Below, one piece after another: positions 1-10,500 of a stretch of DNA of 64,000 nucleotides. A program made the translations under genes and the position numbers. Source of the stretch: Papilionanthe hookeriana x Papilionanthe teres (Eukaryota > Streptophyta > Magnoliopsida > Asparagales > Orchidaceae); NCBI GenBank assembly GCA_022702705.1, contig CM040429.1, positions 113,933,943 through 113,997,942 of the forward strand. The letters run 5' to 3'. Every line of letters begins with the position of its first letter. Within the stretch, counting starts at the first letter, position 1. The notes beneath the pieces are model-generated. The model made no database searches and had not been told where the DNA came from. It saw only the letters and a list, made by a program, of their open reading frames with translations.

Positions 1-134
1 TATGTTATACTATAATATTTCTGAGATGAAATTATAGGAAAATCTATTGAAATCCAGAACCACAAGTCAACATATTTTATTTTCAAAGTTATAATGTTAC
101 TTGAGGACAAGTAACAGTTATGTTTGGGGGATTT
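1..134 (+). mobile_element. 3' internal end and polypurine tract of Athila-like element A'
   Basis: This is the last internal sequence of a plus-strand Athila-like element whose body lies left of the window. A G-rich polypurine tract (GTTTGGGGGATTT, about 122-134) lies directly before the TG that opens the LTR. The same tract, on the other strand, precedes the 3' LTR of element A near 44023-44035. No coding sequence is visible here. Confidence 0.75.
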
Positions 135-1983
135 TGATGCACCAAAAGTACATACGGTTTTTGTTATATGATTTTACTCATTTTTGATGATATTACACTT
201 TAAAAGGAAGGTATTTTGTATGGTTTTTGGTATTAGTTACAAGAAATGGTGATTGGAGCAAAAGGAAGAAAAATGGTGCAATTTGGAGAAAAAACTAGCA
301 AGTAAACAAATTTTGGCTTGACACATTTCGATAAGTCTTTCTATGTTTAATATCTTTTACACTTCTTACATATTTTTGAATGAGATTACACTTTAAAGAA
401 AGTTTGTTTTATGCATATTTTTTAGGGCTATCTGTTAGGAATGAAACGCAACTGAAACGGGGCAAATAGGAGCTGAAACGGAGCCAAAAGGAGTAGAATG
501 GTGGAGCTACGCAGGATGGGCTCCAAGGGCGTCCAAACCGGCGCTGGCAGAGCCAGAAACTCGAGACCACCAAAATAGGGCGCCGACAACGCCCTCTTCA
601 GCGCCGGTGGTGCTCCGGATGATTAGGATGCGATATTGGGCGGTTTTTGGTCTTATACATCGAATATGGACGCTTTTTGGAAGATTTCTTCATGCACCTC
701 TTGGAAAATTCGTCCCTACACTATTTTAAACCAAATTTAAAGCCAAAAAAATGAGAGAGAAGATAGGGGAAACTTGGAGAATGCCTAGAGATCTTAAAAT
801 AAGAGTAGTAGAAATGTAGATTTCTACCTTTTTGGAGAGATTCGTGAGGAGATTTTGAGAGAATTTGTAAGGAAATGTTCTAGCATTTCATGGATCAGTA
901 GGAGACTTTATGGGAGAGATTTTTATCTTTCTTTCAAGGAGAAAAAGCTAAACTTTGTGTTCTTCATTATCTTATGATTTTGTAAATACTTATTTTATGG
1001 TTTTTTTTTAAATGAGTTTTTCTGTTGTGTTTTTTTCGTGTTTTGAGATGTCTTTCTCTTATTCTTTCTTCCTCTATGAAAATAGTGGCATGACAAGATT
1101 ATGTCATTATTTTCATTCTAATTTTCTTTTGCAATGATTAGGACTCATTTTTAGGATATTAGGATGCTTGCTAAAAGAATTTTTAATTATAAATGTGATA
1201 GTTTCTGCTTCCACTTCATTTACATTACAAAAAGAGCTCGTTGTAGTGTTAAAATTTGTTGTCATTGCATTGACCCGAAAGGGCAGTATAATTCTCAATA
1301 AAGTAGAACCACATTCAATGTTTGTGAATGAATTACGTAGTTCATGGGGATTGAGTGCAAATAATAGATAAATATGGATTCATGGACGTCGAATTGGAGG
1401 TTTCAGGGTGACAGGTTGAGATCCCTAATTTGGTCCTAAAGTTTGGTAACTAAAGCTAGGGTTAGCCTTCAGGTGAAGGGAAGTGGGAGCTCTAAAGTGG
1501 CAGCCAATATCCTCCCAGCCTAACCTTGGATTTAGAGACTAAGCCTAGAATTTGTCAATGTTCTTTATATCACTCTGATGAGGGGTTACTCGGAAGAGGG
1601 TGAAGAATAGGATTGCTCCTATTTGGCATATACAATATTTAATGTATCTCATTCCTATTCATTATCCAATTCATTACATGAGAATTGTAGTTTTTATTAT
1701 CTCAAAATTCACCAAACTAATTTCCTTAAAAAGTGTTATCTTTAGGAGTAGTTGTTAGAAAAATGATTTTTATCACCCTTCCATACTAAGGTTGTTAGTA
1801 GTACACTAAAATTTGACTAAGAACCTCTTACCTCACTTCCCTGTGGGAACGATAAACGGGACTCCATTTGAGCCATGTATTACTTGATATAATACACATA
1901 CTTTTATTAGATCGTTTTGACTTTGTAATAATTATTATATATCTATTGTTCATAAATCCTTGCATATAAAAAATGTTGCATCA
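135..1983 (+). mobile_element. 3' LTR of plus-strand Athila-like element A'
   Basis: The LTR opens TGATGCACCAAAA, as does the A''-type LTR at 55105, and ends in CA at about 1983. It is the 3' LTR because a polypurine tract precedes it and no primer site follows. Its last ~150 bases align with the ends of the A LTRs (shared segments around GGACTCCA and TATTACTTGA). A GC-rich palindromic block at about 510-620 sits where the A LTRs carry theirs. At about 1.85 kb it is slightly longer than the 1.68-kb A LTRs. It inserted into the AlkB-like ORF of element D, which resumes at 1984. The exact right end is uncertain by a few bases. Confidence 0.75.
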
Positions 1984-3509
1984 ACGAGCTAACCTCCTAA
2001 GCTATGCTCCGAGATGAAAGTCTCTTTGTGTACAATTAGAGGTACAGCTATGTCACATATCGAGAGGTTGGAAGCCCTCTAAGTATGGGTCGAACTCATA
2101 TGTAAATGGTGCTTTATCTGCGTCCATCCAACAGAAAGTGACTGAATTTCTACCAGGCCTTTGAATTCTCTTGGTCCCACAATCCGTATTTCTCAGTCTA
2201 ATAGAATTTTGTTCTCGCTTATAAACAAGACAATGTAGAATGGCCTCACAAAGTCATGGTGGTCGATATGAGGCAGGATGAAGTCCTCCTCTTCATATAT
2301 ATTTATTATGCTGATATTAGGAATACATTCTACGGGCAACACCTGCAACTCAACCATTTTCTTTATCATCTTCTTGACTTTAGGCAGCATTAAATTTACT
2401 TCGTCATTCTGCAGAATCCCTGGGAGATATCATTATCGGTCTTTAGCGAAGTTGTAGCAGCACCCACACTGAATAGTGATCCTTCCTTTTCCTCTTTTCC
2501 CCTTTGTTGGCTCTGAATAGATCCTCTCCCGTAGACGGCCTACCCTGCCGAGGTCTTGGAGAGCAAAAATACAATTCAAAATTTTGCATTCATCACTCTT
2601 AGAGAATACATTAGTTTATAACTCGAGGCATTCTAGTATGTTGACTGAATTTCCCTGTATTATCTTGCAGTGCTTAAATTCTTTCTTTCATTCCCTTCGT
2701 ATCTTTGTCATTGTATAGTCTAAGATTCCCTGCTGACGTCGAGGCTCAACTAACTGTGGTACTTAGTTCTCCATATTCAATTAATCTCTACTTCTAATTA
2801 ACTTTGAGGCAGCTGTGTATGCCTCAAAGGTGTCGTATTCCTCCAACTGTTGCACATTGCATTCAGGACACTCTGAAAATGCTCCATTAACTGAAGGCTG
2901 CCTGAGTAAACTCGAGTTGCAGGCCGAACACCCAGTGATGATTCTTCAAGTGGGTCCCATGATGGGATAGGCTATTCGGTAAACTCTAGCTCTTTCTCTG
3001 TAGTAGCCGAGCTGGCCTCTGTCTCCTACATTTCTGGCTCATAGAATTCTTCCAAATCGGGGAAGGTTTGTAGCTATCTTTGAGGCTAGTCTTCTTCATA
3101 TTTCATCAAACTGGTGCCGCTTGCAGGCGTTGTCATTTCATCTTTGAGTGTGCCTCAGCAGCATGTCTGGAGCTCTCTCTGTAGAGGCAGCAACCAAGTC
3201 ACCCTTCAACGTCGTGATCATAGACGGTATTTGTCTGTTTCTCGCTGCATGGATGTGTGAATCAGTGAGGCCTCTAGTACTATGTTCTCTTGACATTTTT
3301 CCTTCCTTTTTGTGGCTGACTTTTACCATGGATTGAAGGCCTACAACTTCATCATGACTTACTACATCCATCAAGGGACCTTCATAATCAATATCAACTT
3401 GGGTGAAGTCTAGGTCAAAATTTATTACACCTCCATCCGGTGCCATTTCTTTATTTAAAACTAGGCCCAAGTCGTCTTTAAAAGCAAAGATCAACCATTT
3501 GCCCAACAT
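1984..3509 (-). pseudogene. Accessory 3' ORF with AlkB-type 2OG-Fe(II) dioxygenase domain (degenerate)
   Basis: The ORF starts at an ATG at 3509 and runs open for 123 codons to 3138. It then continues in shifted frames through an acidic linker to about 2720, where an AlkB domain begins. In order, the domain shows a LECLEL block, an ER-x(7)-KGKRGKGRITIQ block, GCCYNF, PGILQ, an INIYEE strand, the iron-ligand motif PHIDHHDF (HID...HDF at 2250-2270), RPF, and VGPREF. This is the order found in plant ALKBH9/ALKBH10-type RNA N6-methyladenosine demethylases. Damage includes at least two frameshifts and several stops, two of them adjacent after the GCCYNF block. The last codons, where the second iron histidine and the 2-oxoglutarate arginines belong, are blurred and stop at the A' LTR. 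The ORF begins about 0.3 kb after D's integrase on the same strand, so I infer it is element cargo. A captured host-gene fragment is the alternative. Confidence 0.8.
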
Positions 3510-3799
3510 TTTTATGCAAAAATCAAGAAAAATGTCAGTGCATTGATGCTTTACACGAACAAAAAAATAAAAAAATTATTAATATTTAGTGGATTCTGTT
3601 GATGCCATTATCTTATTTATAATATTTTAAAAAATTTGGAATTGAAAATTTCAGTATGTGCAATGATTTGATTTAAAAGAAGATTTATTTTATTAGAAGG
3701 TTTATTTTATTTCTTTTTTATTTTATTACAAAATTTGGGATCCAGTCACAAACACTGGCCACACGACTATATCAGAACAGGCATCCTTCTTCAGCTTCG
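3510..3799. other. AT-rich spacer between integrase and AlkB-like ORF in D
   Basis: This stretch of about 0.29 kb contains A/T runs and no reading frame I can support. On the minus strand it would be the leader of the 3' ORF. I see no LTR, primer site or polypurine tract here, which argues that the integrase and the AlkB-like ORF belong to one element. Confidence 0.5.
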
Positions 3800-4782
3800 T
3801 CATGCTGCGTAGTACTTCTTTAGATATCATCCATTTATCGGTAACATGGGCATATCTCCTTGAGAATCCACTTGTTGGTAGGACCCTCCTGAGTAAACGT
3901 TCTCCAACATGAATGGTCCCTCCTAAGTTAGTTCAAATTTTTTACTTATCCTGCGGTGTGCAAGAATAGGTCTTCTCAAGATGAGAACAGTGTCAACAAC
4001 TCTGAACGACCTTAGGCAAAGCAATTTGTCATGGCGTTGAATCATCTTTGCTTGATATAGCTCCAAGTTCTGCTGTATGAGCAATCTCTTTCCTTTAAGA
4101 CTTTCCAATTATGCAATTTGTAGCTTGGCATTATCTTCCGTGGTTATCTAATTGGCGATGGTTACTCTGAGCGACGGTAGCTGAACCTCTAACAGAAGCA
4201 CTGCCTCAGACCCGTACACGAGTGCGTTGGGTGTAGAATCTGTTGGTGTTCTGACTATTGTTCTGTATGCCCGTAACGCTTCTAGTAACTTCTCGTGCCA
4301 TCTTCTTTTATTTTCGTTTTGTGTTTTCTTTATAATTTGCACAAGTGTCTTGTTGAAAGCTTCTGTCAAGCGATTTGCTCTAGGATAGTTGATGGTTGAT
4401 TACCATCAATATATCTCATCGTCTGATGAAGTTATTGATCATGGTACTCTTGAAGGCAGACCCATTTCCTGAAATGATCTTAAGCAGCACACCGAACCGG
4501 TATACGATCTGATTCACAAGGAACTGTAGAACTTGTTGCGATGTAACTTATCGTAATGGTACTGTCTTTGCCCATTTGGAAAATTAATCTGTAGCTGCAA
4601 TTATCAACCTATGGTCCTTTTGAAGATGGAGAGTCTATCGGACCTACTATGTCCATGGCTCAACACTAGAATGGCCATGATGAGATCGTGGGGTGTAGAA
4701 CATTCAGAAGTTGGTGAAAGACCAACCCATGCACTTAGCACTGATGACATTACTTAGCAACATCCATATAGTCTGTCATCAC
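3800..4782 (-). pseudogene. Integrase core and C-terminus of element D (split)
   Basis: Minus-strand translation gives the end of the catalytic core (TEAFNKTLVQIIKKT, with the glutamate of D,D-35-E in the EAFNK context, near 4360) and then the segment ending EVQLPSLR. The C-terminal domain follows with LRRPILAHRRISKKFE at about 3970-3930. Upstream, from 4782 to about 4400, the core is present but carries stops and frameshifts. The N-terminal zinc-binding part lies on the far side of element C, at 17786 and beyond. Integrase would join element cDNA to chromosomal DNA; this copy cannot be functional. Confidence 0.8.
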
Positions 4783-6521
4783 TGACCCGACCTGCAATTA
4801 CGCTGATAATTAGACTTATAAAAGATAGGTAAACTTGACCCTAAAATAAGCGGCTAGCGTGCAAGATCAAATTGTTATAATTTTTAGAAAATAATTAACA
4901 GACTAAGGGTACTATGCAAGTATGTATAATTTCAAGTACTATATGATTTTTTTTAAAAAACTCAAGAAATCGATCCCATGGGGAAAACAAGTGTGAATTA
5001 AAACAAATTTTTCATTATACAAAAAATAAAAAGAATTTCTTATTCTTAATTTTTTTATATAAGTAAACAAGAGTAAAATTTAAACATACCAAAATTTTCT
5101 AAATTATGCAAGAAAATGTTTAAGCAAACGAATAAATTACATAATTAGAGATACTTTCTCCTTACAAATATTTATGTAAAAACATGAGAAATTCAAATTT
5201 TTTAGAACTTAAAAATGTTGTATTGTGACAAATAAGAGCATAAATATTCTTTACCCTTTGGTCCAGGCATAAAGAGTATTGGCTAGTTTAAAGGCTGGTG
5301 TAGGATGTGTTATTAGTAGTGATGAGTAGATTATAGGCTCTCACTTCTAGACTACCCACTGTGCCCTCTCTATAGGACCTACTAGTGACCCTTTTTTCTT
5401 ACTTTAAACCAAATCAATAGAATTTAGCCTGTCACTCTAAAAAAATTCAATTTTACGCTCATCAAATTTTATCTCCCTATCTATTTGCACTCCTCTTCAG
5501 ATGATAGCTTCTAATCTTCCAAAGTGAAATGGGATACTTACAAGTTAAGAAATCTTAACCCTTGGTCAGGTTATAAGATTTCAGCACAGAATTTAACAAT
5601 ACAATTAGCCAAGTTGTAAAGTAAAGTAAGTTTAGGTAAAATATCATCACAATTTTTAGGTATGAAAAAGAAAATGTTCTTAAACAAAAATCTAAACCTC
5701 TTAATTTACATTATATTTGTAAAGATAAAGAGAATAAAACTACTCAGAAAGCATTGGATTAACACAACAAAACATATTCATAAACATTAAAACCAAAGCA
5801 CACTATTTAGGAGTTAAGTTTCAATTATTTATTTTGAATGTTCTCCAAAGCAATCTTTTGAACATCTCTGACATTTCAAACTCTTTCACACTCTTACAAA
5901 ACTTTATACTTCTGGGAATCAAAAACACTCACTAAACACTTACAAACTTGAACTTTAAGTGAAAGAAACTAAATAATACTTAAGAACGTCTATAAAACGA
6001 CTCTCCTCTACTGTAAAATTAATTCGTATTTATAGAGCTTCAAAATGACCAGGGGTTGCTTCAAACATCTCTCCAAATTTTGTCCAAATTTGTTGAATCT
6101 TCTAGAATATAAATGTCACGTCTGGCGCCTAAACGCCAGTTAAAATGATCCTTTTGAGCGCTTTTGCTTCAAAAGAGACATCTCTTCATTCTTATATGTC
6201 TAGATTCATTGTAAACTTTATTTGAAATGTGCACTATCGTATGGGGTATTCTAGAACACCTTTGAACCGCCAAATTTAAAAATAAATTGCTCCAACCGTC
6301 TCTGGTGCCTAGTTTCCATTTTTGGTGCCTAGGTGCCAGACTTACTTTGCCAATTTTCTTCATTAAAGCCCAAAATTTTCTCCTTCTTGCTTCTTTTCAT
6401 CCTTAAACTCGTCTTCTTACACTTGCAACCAAAAAAATAAAATTACTTTCATTAAAGCATAACATCCTTAAAAATATAAGAGTAATTTATCCACAAAAAT
6501 GGTTAATTTTAAAGTAGATCA
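4783..6521 (-). mobile_element. 3' LTR of element C
   Basis: In element sense it opens TGATCTACTTTAAAATTAAC at 6521 and ends near 4783. It matches 16025-17785 along its whole length, including the shared stretch on Pol-like leader text around TTTACCCTTTGGTCCAGGCA. It contains GC-rich palindromic motifs of the type GGCGCC...CGCCAG at about 6121-6140 and 6300-6345. Confidence 0.85.
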
Positions 6522-6534
6522 ATTCCCCTTAACT
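6522..6534 (-). other. Polypurine tract of element C
   Basis: In element sense the tract reads AAGTTAAGGGGAAT directly before the 3' LTR. It would prime plus-strand DNA synthesis. Its place next to the LTR start fixes the element's orientation. Confidence 0.75.
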
Positions 6535-7748
6535 TAAACATTTCTTGTCGTTAAGAGACACTAAATATTAAAAAATTATTAAACTTGATATGTGAATGAG
6601 TTTCTAAAGAAGCTTCAAAAATATTGTTCCAGAAATGAAGTGGTTTAATGTATAAAAAAATTTAGTAACTGAGACCAATTTAAGGTTTAAAAGTTTCTTA
6701 AGTAAAGGTTAATGAGAAATATGAGTTCCTTATCTTATTCAGAAATAGTTGTAGATTTTTCAAAATATTAGGTCTAGGCATTTTATTTTTTTAATTAAAA
6801 ATCCTCAGTGAAAATAATAATTCTAACTATATTATATTTATAAGCTTCAAGTCTTTCTCAAAGTCTTATTCTTTTAGAAAGATCAGGTGTGGAACCAATT
6901 TTTTATTAGACCCTTAAATCCTCAAGCTTCTCCTTCCTTTTTTCACATACTATTTTTCACTTTTCTTTTCTTTTACTTTGGTTTTTTTCTGTTTTTTATA
7001 AGGCAAGGATTATTGTATCTGGATAGGCATTTAATAATTTTGAATTCCACCCTTCCTTTCCTAAAGCAAATGATAGATATATATTTTTAACTTAGAAATA
7101 TAAAAATATCTTTGAAAATTATTTTTAATAAAAGAAATTTAAATATTAAAAATAAATGTCTTATCCTACAATTTTTCTTACTAAAGATAATCATAAATAT
7201 CTATCATTTCTTCCTTAAGAAATTTTTAACTTTAAGATTTTCATCCTTAATAAAAATTTCAACTAAATTTTCTTACTCATTTCTATATTCAAAATTTCAC
7301 TTCCCTAATAAAACTTCATTCATATAATTATATAATTATTTTTCAAATCAAATTTACTTTTTACGCATTTAAGAACAGATAAAATTTAAATATATGAAAA
7401 TTGGCTTTCATTTTTCCCCCCGAACTTCATATTTAAAACATTTTGTATTATAAAGTTTAAAATAAGCATAAAGAAGGAATAACATTAAATGTATTTTAAA
7501 GCAGGAGAATCAATATTGGTAGAGAAAGTAGTACAGAAGAATGACAATATGGTTAGCAATTAAAAGTAACACTCTTTTTTAGCACAAATACAATACTAAA
7601 TAAACACAAGAGCAAACAGTCACAATGATAAATAACATAAGTCCTTAGTCAACCCTACACATTCATCAGAGTCTAAACATAGAAAATAAAAAACACAAGA
7701 AATAAAAACAACAACATAAAGGATAAATACTACAACATAAAAAGAAGT
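6535..7748 (-). other. 3' untranslated region of C, with conserved pyrimidine-rich block
   Basis: No convincing gene is seen; open frames on the plus strand here are AT-rich and antisense. At about 6895-7060 a T/C-rich tract is followed by a segment containing GTATCTGGATAGGC and TTTAATAATTTT. The same block occurs in element A's 3' UTR (44400-44580), although the families are well diverged. Its function is unknown; in element sense it is purine-rich. Confidence 0.55.
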
Positions 7749-8905
7749 TTAATCATGAGCTTCAGTATCCTCCTCATCATCATCAAATTGAATATCCTTG
7801 ACCATTGCTTTTGGGTTTTTATATGGTGAAAATTTAGGGAATGTGGGGAAATTTAGAGCTTGATTTCCCTTAAGAAACTTTACCAACGCTTCATCATATT
7901 CAACATCATGATCACTTTTCCTATAAACATAGTCTACCATATGATCAAATTTCTTGTCCAAATCTACCATAGAACACTGCATCAGAAACATATCTCTTTG
8001 ATCTTCCAAATATCTTTCACTCAAAACATCCCAAAATATAGATTGCGGCTCAGTAGCAGTGGATGTAGATGGTCTAGAAGTAGAAGGTATTGAAGTAGAA
8101 GGTGCACTATGAAGTTTACCTCTAGGTCATCCATAAACATCTACATTGGCCTTCCCAATAAGTTTTACAGGCATCAATTGCTCTTCAGAATGATCATATT
8201 TCGCACCAGATTTCTTACACAAGGAGAAAATAAGAGATAGAAAGCCTAGCCTAGAAAAACTATTAGCTCTCGCAGAAGAACTAATAGAATCACAAATTAT
8301 TGTTCCAACATCAATTGGCTTCATCTATTGAATGCAATAATTCAGAAAGGCTCTTTCTTTTGTAACCTCACTTAAATGGTTCGAGGGAATGAGATGAGCA
8401 GAAATGAAATAGTGTTAAGCTTTAGAAGTAGCATTGAGTGAAGAAGAAGAAAAATTTACCTTCATAGCATTTCAAACCTTTCAGGCTCCACATCCATCAC
8501 TCAAATAATGAATAATGCTATCAAGCTTAGCCTCAGATGGATTATATTCTGAATAAAAATAGTCAGTAACAAGAGGCAGACTAATAGCATATTGAACCTC
8601 TCTGGAGTGAACTTAACTTCCTTAGCTCGAATAAATACTTCATGGTCAACTGTCGCAGTAAAATTCGCATAGATGATCAACAAGGATAATAGTAACAACA
8701 GCAAAATAACAGAACTTATCCCAATTGTGCGCTATAATAACGTTCTCAAACGCTCCACCTGGGTGATAAAAACTTCTCTCAGGAATAAATTTTTTCTTGG
8801 AGTCAAACTCAATGTAAAGCATCTGTGTGTTATTGCTAACAAATTTAGATCTATCAAAACCTTTTCTCTCCTTTCTCTCTTAGATTTAGGAGCGATCCTA
8901 AAAAT
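7749..8905 (-). pseudogene. Env-like (plant-transposon-protein-type) ORF of Athila-like element C
   Basis: This is the accessory ORF found 3' of pol in Athila-type elements, degenerate here. In order on the minus strand: SKFVSNNTQ (near 8830), KFIPERSFYHPGG, WDKFCYF, the DHEVFIRAKEVKFTPERFN block (about 8640-8580), the PIDVGTIICDSI...LGFLSLI block (8320-8240), and a C-terminal segment open from 8024 to 7749 that ends in an acidic DDDEEDTEAHD tail. These are signature blocks of the 'putative plant transposon protein' region in Athila ORFs. Several frameshifts and stops separate them. The biochemical role of the family is not established; 'env-like' reflects position rather than proven function. 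Confidence 0.75.
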
Positions 8906-9263
8906 GACAAAAACATTTAATTAAATTCTAAAATTAAGATTATAGACTTCTTCCAAGCTTCTTCAAACTAAATACAACCTAAATCCATGGAATTTTCACT
9001 TAGAAATAAAAAAATCAATGAAAATTTTGGCACTCTTCCAAAGTTTGAAAAATTCATGGTAGATTTGTAAAATAACAAAGCTAAAGTTAAGATCTAACCA
9101 TTAGAGGTGAGATTTGATGTTTTTAAGCCACGAAACTTCAAAAATTGAGATCTTGAAGGAACCTTAGGACTAATTTTTGTGAAAGAGAGGAAGAAGAAGG
9201 AGCTTAGGCATCAAAAATGGAGTCGGGAGGTTTAAATCCTGAATTCGGTCGATTCAGGTGAAC

Positions 9264-9303
9264 CTGCGCCTAGGTGCCAGATTTGACCTAGGCGCTAGAC
9301 TTG
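9264..9303 (-). repeat. LTR-like GC-rich palindromic module before env-like ORF of C
   Basis: The sequence reads GCGCCTAGGTGCCAGA, then CCTAGGCGCTAGACTT. It matches the motif cluster in C's own LTRs (17562-17608 and 6300-6345) in sequence and orientation. It lies about 0.35 kb upstream of the env-like ORF in a GC-poor background. See the finding on LTR-derived modules. Confidence 0.65.
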
Positions 9304-9837
9304 CTGAAAATTTTTAATTTTTCCAAGTTTTCTTTTATAAATTGTCCTAAGCATGTCTAACACTTGTAGGCCCAAAATTTCATATGAAACTCATTTAATT
9401 CTTCCAATTCTATTAACCAAAAAGAAATTCCAAATCAAGATCAAATATCAACAATCTAACATAAGATTTACATAAATAACTTCAATTTCATTCCAGATAT
9501 TCAATATTGGGTTCAACAAACACAGAAAATACAAACATACACATCATTACAAGATTAACTCACAAAATAGATTCAATAAGTACACAATCATCATGTAAAC
9601 CAAACTTCAAAAAAATAACACATACAATAACACAATTAGATAACACTCTTCATCATTTGAAGACATCACTAATTGTGATTAGAACCTTCATTCTTCCCAT
9701 CACATGTTAGATTGCTACGAACAAAGGAGTTAAAGAAAGGGACATGAGAAAATTCCATGGTCATTTTCTCATCAATCCAATTGTTCTTAGCATACATTAT
9801 TACCTGGTAATCTTCAAAAGAAGCCATATGATCAGAT
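9304..9837. other. Non-coding interval in C
   Basis: AT-rich sequence between the first and second 3' ORF regions of C. The only open frame of note is on the plus strand (about 9507-9710), antisense and without recognisable motifs. I see nothing else supportable. Confidence 0.4.
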
Positions 9838-9960
9838 TAATGCTTCATTTTCCATTTCAAATGCTCATATTGATGGAACATCTCATGCATCCTATTATTA
9901 AGAAGAAGTAACTCCTCATTAATCTTCTCAAATCGGTTGATCATCCTCTCCAAACTCATT
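9838..9960 (-). CDS. Short coiled-coil-like ORF in C (remnant of first 3' ORF)
   Basis: A 40-codon ATG-initiated frame encodes a charged helical peptide (MSLERMINRFEKINEELLLL at its start) with a leucine/isoleucine heptad pattern. It is preceded, up to about 10132, by a damaged frame. Its place, after integrase and before the env-like ORF, matches the position of the first 3' ORF of element A, whose end (about 47100-47200) is also coil-like. I read it as the surviving tail of a first 3' ORF. It may not be translated, and its function is unknown. Confidence 0.45.
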
Positions 9961-10189
9961 GCTAAATATCCATTGAAATAAGTTTGAGAATCCTTGTGCA
10001 CAAATTTATGATTCTCTCCAAACTATTATTTCTATTCTCCTTGGAATCTAAGAAATCTTAATCTCTCACTAAATTTTAGCTCTTCTTGTCAATTAGTGGA
10101 GGAGTAACTCATTGGGGACGACGATAGGCCATTTTATAAGGAAATAAATGGTTAAAACTAAAATTTGGTAGGTTTTTGCAAGTCCATTA

Positions 10190-10304
10190 ACTATGGCGCT
10201 TAGGCACTGATTTTGGCACTTAGACTCTTATTTTAGCGCTTAGGCACCAGTATCATAAGTGTCTGGTGTCTAGGAGCCAATTCTGGCACCTAGGCGCCAG
10301 TATC
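10190..10304 (-). repeat. LTR-like GC-rich palindromic module after integrase of C
   Basis: Four or five copies of a GGCGC(C/T)TAGGC(A/G)CCAG-like unit are packed into 115 bases. The stretch 10263-10303 matches the 5' LTR at 17566-17606 at most positions, in the same orientation. It lies upstream of the first 3' ORF of C. Confidence 0.7.
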
Positions 10305-10449
10305 CAAAAAAAATATTGTTTTTCCTCACGTCAAATTTCTAAAGGTTTTAATCATATATAAGTCTTCTTAAGGTGTTAAAAAAATGGTTTAAAATAGAAG
10401 GATGATTACATCCTACAACAACCAATTTAAATCAAATCAAATCAGCAAA

Positions 10450-10500
10450 AATATGGGTTGCCTCCCATAAAGCGCTTATTTTAACGTTGTCAGCCCAATT
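10450..10500 (-). other. Conserved post-integrase Athila motif in C
   Basis: In element sense: GGGCTGACAACGTTAAAA, then AAGCGCTTTATGGGAGGCAA. A near-identical block occurs just after the integrase of A (48315-48370). This sequence is a recurring landmark at the end of pol in Athila-type elements; its function is unknown to me. Confidence 0.6.

Larger units (their letters stand above)
1984..4782 (-). mobile_element. Tat-like retrotransposon D, distal part (integrase end and 3' ORF)
   Basis: This is the older host element, read on the minus strand. It holds the end of an integrase (about 4782-3800) and, beyond an AT-rich spacer, a long degenerate ORF (3509-1984). It is interrupted on the right by element C, whose insertion splits the integrase, and cut on the left by the A' LTR. 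The integrase resumes at 17786. Integrase similarity to element B (for example the block ending in EVQLPSLR at both loci) places D in the Tat/Ogre group. No 3' LTR of D remains in the window. Confidence 0.75.

Noticed and set aside
1113..1371. Short ORFs on both strands in the A' LTR
   Set aside because: No similarity to the sense ORF seen in the other A-family LTRs, and no motif.
3510..3799. A hidden LTR or element boundary separating D's integrase from the AlkB-like ORF
   Set aside because: No TG/CA ends, primer site or polypurine tract could be seen, and the interval is far shorter than any LTR family in the window. It remains the main alternative to test.
6887..7327. Two plus-strand ORFs of 67 and 71 codons rich in F, L, I and K
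   Set aside because: Antisense to C, AT-driven composition, no motifs; they cover the non-coding 3' UTR.
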